DNA from: Neonectria sp. B-13
Taxonomy: Eukaryota; Ascomycota; Sordariomycetes; Hypocreales; Nectriaceae
Assembly: GCA_002682825.1 (NCBI GenBank)
Contig: NOKP01000013.1
Coordinates: 1,019,351-1,083,350 of the forward strand
Length of the DNA: 64,000 bases
Direction of reading: 5' to 3'
Position numbers and translations under genes: made by a program. The notes below the pieces were generated by a model that was not told where the DNA came from, did not search any database, and saw nothing but the letters and a program-made list of their open reading frames with translations. Below are positions 56,865-64,000 of this stretch, piece by piece (within the stretch, counting starts at the first letter, position 1; each line of letters opens with the position of its first letter).

Positions 56865-58113
56865 CTAGAACCGCTCCCGATCCTGTCGCTGAAGCTCGTC
56901 CCGGAAGGCGTTGCGACCGCCGGCGGTGCCCTGTTGCTGGAACGTGGGGTCGACAGGGCTGTTGGCCAGGCTGTCGAGGGCGTCGCTGTCACGGCGAGGA
57001 CGGGCGGGGGCATCGCGGTACTCGGGGGACAGGGGCGCGGCGCGGGTATCGAGTTGGATGCCGTTGTCCTTGCGGCTAAACAGGCGGCGCTGCTTGCGGC
57101 CGGTGTAGCCGCGGCCCTTGCGGCTCATGATGTTACCGAGAGAGATGCGGCGGGTCTTGCGGTTCCACAGGCACACGCCGACGATGAGCAGGACGAGGGC
57201 GCCGAAGACGGTGGGCAGGGCGATGGTCAGGGTGTCGCCGTTGATTGGGGGCGTGTCCTCGTTCTTGGGGAGCTGATGCTTGGAGAGCTGCACCCACATG
57301 GCGGTGGACTTGGTCTTCATGGCGCTGCCGTTGGCGTTGCTGTAAAGGGTGAGGGTGATGTTGTGGTCGCCGTAGCCCTTGAGGTATTTGGACTCGACTT
57401 TCAAGGGCGAGAAGCCCCAGTCGGCGGGGACGCGGTCCAGCTTGTGGAGCTCCTTCAACTCGCCGCTCGTCTGGTTGAGGTAGTCGAGGCGGACGACGAT
57501 CTCGGTGGCGGTGGTGTTATCCTTGGTCTTGTTGAAGTAGTCGGGGTCCCAGGTGACTAGGTAACGCACACGGAGTTAGCCCAAAGGATCCTCGAGGCAA
57601 TTGGAGACCAGGTATTGTGGTTTCCGTGGTTCTTCACTTACCGTAGTAGGTCGAGCCGACGAACAAGGTGCTGTTGGCGGACGGGTCGCAGAAGGGCGCG
57701 TGGTCGCCGTCCATGTTGTGGCAGCGGGCGAAAGCACCCTGGCCGTGCTTGCCCGTGGCAGACGGGTTGGGAGGGTCGCCAGTGCTGGTGGTGACCTTGG
57801 CGTGGGAGGTTATGGTGTAGACGGTGGCCGTGAGGTCGTGAGGCGCGCCGTTTTCGATGGACGTGATTCCGTCGATGACGGTCATGGAAGGCGTGTTGGT
57901 GGCGGCGGGCTGGCCCTCATCGTCGACTTGGACCCAAGCGGCCGTCTGGTCGGCCCTCTTCTCTATGACCGGCGCAGGTCCCTCGGCGGCCCTCTTCTCG
58001 ACGGCCTTCTTCCCAATGGCGGCCGCGAGCTCTTCGACGGCGCGGTAGCGGAGGGTCGAGGCCGAGGCCGAAGCCAGAGCGGACAGGGCGACGAGGATCG
58101 TGGACGCGTGCAT
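56865..58113 (-). CDS. predicted type I membrane glycoprotein
   Basis: Two exons (58113-57642, 57556-56865) give 387 residues. A signal peptide (MHASTILVALSALASASAS) is followed by an ectodomain with several N-glycosylation sequons (NKT, NTT, NQT, NIT), two dibasic KR sites (EKRAAEG, EKRADQ near residues 39-53) that Kex2-type proteases could cut, and a beta-rich region (STYYVTWDPDYF around the splice). One membrane span (TIALPTVFGALVLLIVGVCLW, near residues 270-290) leads to a basic then disordered cytosolic tail. This layout resembles fungal cell-surface or wall-stress proteins annotated as hypothetical; it has no WSC domain. I do not recognise a named family. Confidence 0.85.
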
Positions 58114-59245
58114 GGTGGTGGTTGAAGGAATGGTCGTGCGCCGTGGTTTGTTTACACTTCCCGATACTTCCGGCGTTTGCGCAATTGACCGACCCGATGG
58201 ACAAGAGGCGAGGAGATGGGAAGAGGAAGAAGGATGAGGACGAGGAAAAGAGAGAGAAGGTGGGAAGGAAAAGACAGGCGGGAGAGTCGGGATGGGGAGG
58301 ATGAGTTTTGTGGAGGACGGACCAACCAAGACGAGGCTTTTTTACGACAACGGCCTATTCCTACAGCGACCTCCGGTTGTTTTGCATCTTCGGCCTTCGG
58401 GTGGCGTCCTCAGCTTGTCCTGGCGGAGGGAGATTCAGGGGAGCCCTGTTGCCGTGTCTCTCCTGGGGGATTACAGCGGGATTACAGCGGGTTGCCCCTT
58501 GTGGAGCCAGCGCCTCTAGCACCGGCACTACTGTAGGTACAGGCTTCCATGCCGACGGTGCCGAGAGCTTGATGTCATCGTCCCGGGTCGCCAAACTCGC
58601 TTGTTGCCGGGCGTTACCGTGATACGTTCTTGAGACGGCCCGGGCTTGGACACAGGAGTGCTTTGAGATGCTTCACAACGATGCTTGGCAGTGTCTTCGG
58701 GTTTTGCCTATCTGACTTTCTTTTAAACGGGCCTTCCTTCCTTCTCACCATAATGGAAGAAATTGGCGCATTGACTACCAACCAACATTCCAACCCCATC
58801 CGCTTGTTGAACGGAAGTTTACCCTAGAGCGTTGGTGGATGGGCGTTACCAACGATTACTTATTGCCCCTTTGCCCATTGCACATTTAATGATGCCATTT
58901 CTGTCTCAAGAATGATGTAAATGCTTTCCGGTTATGTGTGCCTTTACACATCTGCGTACTCAAGTCACACTTCGGTTGGAGGTTATTGCAACTTTGGTTC
59001 ACGAACATGTCACAGATGAAGATTGTGTAAATAAATAAAAACCGCAGCCTGACCATGGACCAACAAGTATGTCTTGTCAACAACACCTCATAAAGTATAG
59101 TCTAGACATAACTAAACATATTCATCTCAGAGTAATAATTCCCATCCAGTCAGAAACGCCCGAACGACAGAAAAATGGCTCACGCCGGTCCTTATAACCC
59201 ACTTGGGCTTCACTCCATCCATCAAGCGGGTCCTCAGGATCCTTT
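58114..59245. other. spacer with tRNA upstream flank
   Basis: About 1.1 kb containing the promoter of the membrane-glycoprotein gene (purine-rich to about 58290) and the 5' flank of the tRNA gene. Short ORFs only. Confidence 0.4.
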
Positions 59246-59343
59246 GGTAAGATGGCCGAGTTGGTTATGGCGCCAGGTTAAGGTCACCTTAATCATTATT
59301 CCTGGTGGAGCAATCCTCCTGGGTTCAAGTCCCAGTCTTATCA
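59246..59343 (+). tRNA. tRNA-Leu(AAG) with intron
   Basis: The acceptor stem pairs GGTAAGA with TCTTATC. D-arm GCC...GGC, anticodon stem CCAGG/CCTGG, a long type II variable arm and T-arm CTGGG-TTCAAGT-CCCAG are all present. Reading the loop after CCAGG as TTAAGG puts AAG at 59280-59282, so it decodes CUU (and CUC once A34 is inosine). A 16-nt intron (about 59284-59299) follows position 37 and contains ACCTTAA, which can pair with the anticodon loop, the usual arrangement for nuclear tRNA introns. A and B box promoters are intact and a T7 terminator follows at 59349-59355. Confidence 0.93.
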
Positions 59344-59348
59344 AGTTC

Positions 59349-59355
59349 TTTTTTT
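59349..59355 (+). terminator. RNA polymerase III terminator
   Basis: A run of seven T just after the tRNA-Leu acceptor end, the standard Pol III stop signal. Confidence 0.85.
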
Positions 59356-59710
59356 GCCTTTACGGAAGTTATCCTTCTAGATGCAATACGCGAACCTTTT
59401 CGTCTCTGGAGGTTTTTTTTTTCGTTACTGGCTTTGACTGCGCAAAGTTTTGGTGGACAGCCGGCCAATAGCAGGAGGGCCTTGAAGTTACCTGATTGGG
59501 AAACAGTAGACACAAGGCGACCAGATAACTATCTAACTACCCGGAATATTGGGACATCTTAAAATTGGTATAGGGGTGGAAACAGCTTTGATTGGTATCG
59601 AAGTCGGGTTGTATGTAGTCTCTGCAAGGTAGCTGAAAGTTCCCTGTCAACTCCAGCAGCCTTCCCTTGTGACACAGATCGATCAACCGACTGTCTCCGC
59701 CTCTTGCTCC
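59356..59710. other. spacer between tRNA and Cys-rich gene
   Basis: About 350 bp containing the 3' flank of the minus-strand Cys-rich gene. A T9 run occurs at about 59411-59420. No gene is evident. Confidence 0.4.
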
Positions 59711-59953
59711 TTAGTCTTCGGTCTTTTCGGCCTTCTTCTTGCCGGGGCAATCCTCTTTGGGGCACTTTGTCGGAGGGATGTTTGCCGATATCTTCTTTTC
59801 CCCGTCAAGGTCAACGCAAAGGTCCGCAGAGGGAAGAGGACGATTCCTTGCTTCCGCTAGCTCTGCGGCTGCCTTCCACCGGGCACAATGCTGGGTTCTG
59901 ACGTAGCGCGTGAATTCGCATAGTTCGCATTTGTCCCAGACGAGCCAGCACAT
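59711..59953 (-). CDS. small Cys-rich protein
   Basis: An 80-residue frame from the ATG at 59953: MCWLVWDKCELCEFTRYVR, a later QHCARWK, then LCVDLDG and a TKCPKEDC end before a Lys/Glu-rich tail (KKKAEKTED). The frame is open upstream to another ATG at 60136, but residues before the MCW start look like translated leader, so the shorter form is preferred. The CxxC and CPxxxxC pairs suggest metal binding or disulphides. There is no signal peptide, so it is probably intracellular. Short fungal proteins that begin MC with a similar Cys pattern exist, but I cannot name the family. Confidence 0.55.
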   Translation of the reverse strand: MCWLVWDKCELCEFTRYVRTQHCARWKAAAELAEARNRPLPSADLCVDLDGEKKISANIPPTKCPKEDCPGKKKAEKTED

Positions 59954-60552
59954 TGTATGGTGTTCGGACCAAGTTTGGCCAATGATCCAATGGGCGAAAG
60001 CTGGACGATGAGATGTAATCGACGAATGCTCAAGAGTTGGTAGACTTTTACTGAAGTGGATTGCTGAAGTGGTACGGATTCCTGCGTGCCATGGTATATC
60101 TATATATGTGCATGCTCTTTTATTATTCACTGCCATGACGCAGCTCCCCCAACATCACCGACGGGATCGTTACAAACCACCCAACTCTGAATCCATAACG
60201 GCTTGTTACGCCCGGCATAGGTGAGCTCTGAATAGAGAAAAAAGAACCGGACATCCGCTAAGTCACGGCTAGTCTCGACTGGCAGCCACCCACCTCAGCC
60301 ACGCGCCGTCGCTGAATCTAGATCTGAACGGATCGCGGAATCAGCCTTATGGACCATCAGTCCAATGAGACATATCCAATGACCGAATGGCTGGATAGCT
60401 AGGCCATCAAGTTGATAAAGGCCGTTCTCAGCTCGATGTGGCTGAGTGAACTGGCTGCCTCGACATGGGTATAAATAACTACCCGTCGCTGAGCTTCTGA
60501 CTGTGTCCCATGAACTCGTTCAGAAATTTCTATTTCATTTTTGATCTCAAGA
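59954..60552. other. divergent promoter spacer
   Basis: About 600 bp between the Cys-rich gene and the HET-type gene. It contains the possible longer start of the former (60136). Nothing else is identified. Confidence 0.4.
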
Positions 60553-62330
60553 ATGATAAACCCCAAACCCAGCTTTGACAAATATCCCTATGGCCCTCTG
60601 TCCCATTCAACATGCATTCTTTTGCTCCGCATCGAACCTCGCCAACCAGGCGAAGACAATGCATCAAGCATACGATGTCGCATGAAGACGGTAGACCTCC
60701 ACCACAATGAGCTTCTTAAAGGCGAATCAACCGAGCCACCGCCAAGACCAACGGTTAGATGGGATGAATACGTCACGGAGTAACCCGAGGAATAATTCAA
60801 GATCTTGGATGAGAGGCGCATCACGACCAAGATGCAGAGGAGGAGAGAGAGTTCGACGATTTCCTTGCTGGCGTCAGACGCATACCGCCAAAGTTGGCAC
60901 TTGATGTGACGAAACCCCCACGAGGCGAGCCACAGTACCGTGAGCGATTCAGATGGAAGCGTTCGAACAGGGACGACAGGTGCCCTGGGAATTATGTCGC
61001 CATGTCGTATCCTTGGGGAGACCCGAAAGATCGAGTTCTTATCACCATCGACAAGCATAGCGTCCATGTGACGAGGAACCTGGAAGCAGGACTGCGAGAG
61101 TTGAGGGAGCTGGAGCCGTTTAAACGAGGACTCTGGGTCTGGATCGACGCTCTCTGCAATTAACCAAGACGACGAGCCCGAAAGAAATGCGCAGGTGCAA
61201 ATGATGTCAGTCATATATGAGCTGGCTGGAAACATCATTGTCTGGCTCGGACCCGCCGATTCTACGAGCGACGCCGCCATCAAGTACCTGCAAGAGATCG
61301 GCGTTTCCTATAGGACCGAGTACGTCGAGGCAATGGACCACGCTGACCTTATGTCGGCGCACACCCACCGAATACACGCTCATAATACCCTGGAGAGCAA
61401 TGTAAACAGGTGGAGCTTCGCGGTACGAACAAATATACAAGGCCACAACATCGAGGATGCCGTCGACGAGATGGTACAGGCCTACCAGCTTTTCAACAGG
61501 CATGGCCCTTTGCGCGGAAACGCAGTTCAAACGGTGTTGCGCCTGATTCGAAACGCTCATGCGACCAAGCCGATCGACAGGGTGTACGGCGTGCTTGCCA
61601 TCTCGGGCATACCACGCTTCGAAATAGGAATGTCGTACCAGAAGTCTGTGGGGGAAGTTTTTGTCAACTTTGCAAAGCAGTGTATTCTGAAGGGTTACTC
61701 AGCCGCAATATTCCAGTATCTCGACGGCTGGAGACCGAGTATGCAGGGGAACCACCACCAGGCGTCAGGGGAACCGCATTACTGGGACAATAAACGTCTT
61801 TGGCCGCGATTTACGACGATATGCAGCAACGAATATCTCGCTGGCTACGGGTTTGTTGCAGATACCTGTTTTGCGAGCTCCTTTACGCCATTCCGACCGA
61901 AGAACCGCCAAAGCACTCGCCAAACCATCCTTTGTGGGACTTCATCCACACCTCGCGAGAATTTGTGTTTGCGGGTCGGCCTCTGAAATCCCATTTCCCG
62001 CCGGGGGACATGTTGGACGCCACAGTGGACTTCAGCAGTGCGCCGGCGCGACAGGTCATGGCAGCGCAAACGAGAGGCAGGCGTCTTGCAACGACGGCCA
62101 AGGGATCGTTGGCGCTTGTCCCGGCGTCAAGTCAGCCAGGAGATGTAATTATCATCCTGATGGGACATGGGAACCCGGTGGTTGCGACACGCCTGGAGTT
62201 CGAACACAAGAGCATCGTGTACAAGATCAAAGAAGACGCGCTGGTGTACGGCATCATGGACGGACAGTCGGTGGAGACGGAGTGTTTCGAGGGAAACCGG
62301 GATTACCTCAACCAGTTTCGTTTCATTTGA
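60553..62330 (+). pseudogene. HET-domain (heterokaryon incompatibility) gene, frameshifted
   Basis: The HET domain is obvious but spread over three frames. Frame 1 from ATG 60553 has YGPLSHSTCILLLRIEP, the usual HET N-terminal cue. Another frame has NYVAMSYPWGDP (the consensus is YxALSYxWGDP), then GLWVWIDALC. There an extra base at 61158/61159 breaks the conserved WIDALCINQ motif: the INQDDEPERNAQVQ half continues in the next frame with VIYELAGNIIVWLGPAD. A second shift between about 61800 and 61986 returns to the earlier frame for the C-terminal part (GSLALVPASSQPGDVIII and VYGIMDGQSVE, typical of HET proteins). A stop at 60781 in the first frame might be an intron, but no donor and acceptor restored phase well. 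HET proteins trigger cell death after fusion of unlike hyphae, so inactive alleles are common. Assembly error is the main alternative for single-base shifts. Confidence 0.85.
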
Positions 62331-62495
62331 CCCATATATCGCTAATACACGCCTACTTGACCATATTTCTTCTCGTCGACTCCCCGACCAGTAATCCATA
62401 CATAGGACGACGAGAGCCGTGAAAAGTGGCAAGATACACACTAAACAACCCGTTTCCTTCATGTATGTTACAAACAAGCAAAACCCCAGAGCCCT
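62331..62495. other. short convergent spacer
   Basis: 165 bp between the HET-type remnant and the minus-strand DUF7726-like gene. Nothing recognisable. Confidence 0.4.
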
Positions 62496-63611
62496 TTACC
62501 GCATTTTATGAATCTTCATGCAACCATACTTGTCCACGGTGACGGTCTCGTCGGCAAGCATGAATATGTGTCCGTTGGAGCTGTGCTCTATGTCGACTCC
62601 CTTGCTCTTGTGGACCTTCTCCATCTCCTCGCGGAACTTAGTCTTGGGCTTGCCGGCCTTGATGCGCTGCTTCTCGAAGAAGACGTAGGCGGCGTAGTAA
62701 GTGACGTTGGTGTTGCCGTCGATGACGCCGCGGCGGCCCATGAAGTAGCGGAGGTTGGCGGGCGACACCTTGCGGTCGTCGGTGAAGGTCTTTGAGATCT
62801 CGCGCACAAAGGCGGCCTGCGTGACGCCGTCCTTGGCCAGCAGCGCGCGGATCTTCTTGCGCACCTCATCGCAGGTGTCGTAGATGGGGACCGAGTTGGA
62901 AGCCTCGCGCGGCAGCTCAACGCCGGCGACGTCAAACAGCTCGGCGACCTTCTTGGTGCTCTCGGCCGTCTTGGGCTTCTTGGGCTTGGTGGCCTTGAGC
63001 GGGAGGCCCTGTAGCTCGCGCTTCTTGAAGAAGACGAAGGCGCGGTGGTACGTGTCGCAGCCCTCGCCGTCCCAGGTGCCGGTGCGGTTCATGAAGGAGC
63101 CGTAGGCCTTGGAGCTGACACCGAGGGCGTCCTGGAACTGGCCGACCTTCATGGCGCCCGAGTCGATCCAGTTGCGGATCTTGCGGCGCACCGCGTTGCA
63201 AGTGTCCGAGTCTTGGCGGTCCAGCCGAGGGTCGTCCTCGTCAATGTCCTCGACGTTCTCCGGGAAGAGATCCTCGTTGGTCTCGGCGACGTCTGACTTG
63301 CGCTTCCTGGTGGCCGCGGGTTTCGCCGCGGGTTTTGCCACAGCAGGCGTGGGGACCGGCGTAGGAGCCGGCGCCGGCTTGGCCGTGCTCGCGTTGCCGA
63401 AGGCGGCGTTCTCGTTGGTCGGGTCCGGAGGTGGAGGGGGAGCCACCGGCCGGCTTCCAAGGCCGTAACCAACGGGATTCGGCAGACCCAATCCCGCTAA
63501 GCTGGGAAGACTATTGGGCGCGAGGCCGGGACGGGAAGAAACTGGGACAATGTTTGGGTGGAAAGTCGCGAGGGCGCGGGTCGGCGACCACGACCAACCG
63601 GGGGAGGACAT
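62496..63611 (-). CDS. protein with two DUF7726-like repeats
   Basis: A frame of 371 residues from ATG 63611 (MSSPGWSWSPTRALATFHPN). After a Pro/Ala-rich segment and a basic KRK patch come two similar ~65-residue domains. The first starts DTCNAVRRKIRNWIDSGAMKV and holds GSFMNRTGTWDGEGCDTYHRAFVFFKKREL. The second starts DTCDEVRKKIRALLAKDGVTQ and holds RYFMGRRGVIDGNTNVTYYAAYVFFEKQRI. The shared pattern (D-T-C-x2-VR-KIR, a YFM/FM core, then YxxAxVFF-K) matches the fungal DUF7726 type, thought to resemble DNA-binding helix bundles; no function is proven. The frame is open further upstream to an ATG at 63986 (MDDTNMNAGTPPGV), and an intron from 63879 to 63664 would join it in frame, so a longer N-terminus is possible. 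Confidence 0.85.
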   Translation of the reverse strand: MSSPGWSWSPTRALATFHPNIVPVSSRPGLAPNSLPSLAGLGLPNPVGYGLGSRPVAPPPPPDPTNENAAFGNASTAKPAPAPTPVPTPAVAKPAAKPAATRKRKSDVAETNEDLFPENVEDIDEDDPRLDRQDSDTCNAVRRKIRNWIDSGAMKVGQFQDALGVSSKAYGSFMNRTGTWDGEGCDTYHRAFVFFKKRELQGLPLKATKPKKPKTAESTKKVAELFDVAGVELPREASNSVPIYDTCDEVRKKIRALLAKDGVTQAAFVREISKTFTDDRKVSPANLRYFMGRRGVIDGNTNVTYYAAYVFFEKQRIKAGKPKTKFREEMEKVHKSKGVDIEHSSNGHIFMLADETVTVDKYGCMKIHKMR

Positions 63612-63680
63612 GTTGCGATGCGATGTGATGCGATGCGATGCGATGCGATGTGACGTGAAGCGACTGACGTGAAGCGACTG
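63612..63680. repeat. GCGAT pentamer and 14-bp tandem repeats
   Basis: Directly before the ATG at 63611 (minus strand) lie about seven copies of a TGCGA-type pentamer with slight changes, followed by about two and a half copies of an ACGTGAAGCGACTG unit. They sit in the 5' leader, or in coding sequence if the longer N-terminus is used (then read as repeated SHRIA/SHRIT). Confidence 0.85.
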
Positions 63681-64000
63681 ACGTGAAAGAAGAGAGTTGG
63701 TGCCTAAGATGATGCGTATAGTGCGTAAAGTGTGTAAAGTGGGGGAACCGAGAATGCCTTTGAATCTTCGATCTTTTGCGTCTTTCAACCTTCTGAGGCG
63801 GCGTCTCTCAATTGTGTGCCCAAAGCGGACCAGGTAAGGTGATGGCTTCGGTTGATGTCTTATGATGAATCTCACTAACCTTTGCTTGTTCGACTCTTTG
63901 TTTTTGCTTGACGCGTCGGTACTATCAACTGTGTGCGACGCGTTCACACCGGGCGGGGTACCGGCATTCATGTTAGTGTCATCCATCACCTTGCTTTTTT
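63681..64000. other. possible first exon of the DUF7726-like gene
   Basis: On the minus strand, 63986-63880 is an ATG-started open segment (36 codons, MDDTNMNAGTPPGVNAS...) ending at a good GTTAGT donor at 63879. It could be exon 1 of the neighbouring gene, spliced to 63663, or part of a separate transcript. The window ends just beyond it. Confidence 0.35.

Noticed and set aside
60588..61283. Minus-strand 231-residue frame opposite the HET-type gene
   Set aside because: The plus strand has the conserved HET motifs, so this is a shadow.

Overview
The window is nuclear DNA of a filamentous ascomycete (Pezizomycotina, most likely Sordariomycetes). The evidence is short GT-AG introns (mostly 45-70 nt), widely spaced genes with long low-complexity leaders, and recognisable fungal orthologues: a ribosome-associated Ssb-type Hsp70, the polarisome scaffold Spa2, the CTD phosphatase Ssu72, mitochondrial NADH-cytochrome b5 reductase (Mcr1), an Nbp2-like SH3 adaptor and a HET-domain gene. 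I cannot name genus or species. There is no operon structure; neighbours are mostly functionally unrelated.

Layout. 0-5.5 kb is a gene-poor, repeat-rich stretch with one GC-rich F-box-like ORF (1398-2354) and, at 2.4-5.4 kb, AT-rich diverged direct repeats around a decayed coding frame. 5.6-12 kb holds the six-exon Ssb Hsp70 (minus), an NAD(P)-binding epimerase with a 14-nt micro-exon (minus) and an 85-residue Tyr/Ser/Asn-rich microprotein in three exons (plus). 12.3-18.4 kb holds a large predicted tail-anchored membrane protein interrupted by an in-frame TAG (minus) and an F-box protein (plus). An unusually long spacer (18.3-22.1 kb) leads to a SprT-like metalloprotease with an overlapping uORF. 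24.5-35.5 kb holds an MFS transporter (minus), an M28B glutamate-carboxypeptidase-like protein (plus), a MARVEL-type four-helix membrane protein (minus) and Mcr1 (minus). 36.8-48.9 kb holds the Nbp2-like protein (minus), Ssu72 (plus) and Spa2 (plus). 49.5-58.1 kb holds a family 1 glycosyltransferase (minus), an acidic-repeat protein of unknown function (plus), a JmjN/JmjC demethylase (plus) and a type I membrane glycoprotein (minus). 59.2-64 kb holds an intron-containing tRNA-Leu(AAG), a small Cys-rich protein (minus), a frameshifted HET-domain pseudogene (plus) and a protein with two DUF7726-like repeats (minus).

Most genes are housekeeping (translation folding, transcription termination, chromatin, polarity, redox, transport). 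The accessory signals are the broken HET gene, the decayed repeats at 2.4-5.4 kb, the acidic-repeat protein and several small proteins of unknown function. Three frames are interrupted by a stop that is one C-to-T step from a sense codon (3692, 14029, 18300), which may point to RIP-like mutation, small introns or readthrough. Splice sites were placed by eye from GT-AG signals, frame continuity and family conservation; no transcript data were available. I found no clear undescribed multi-gene system.
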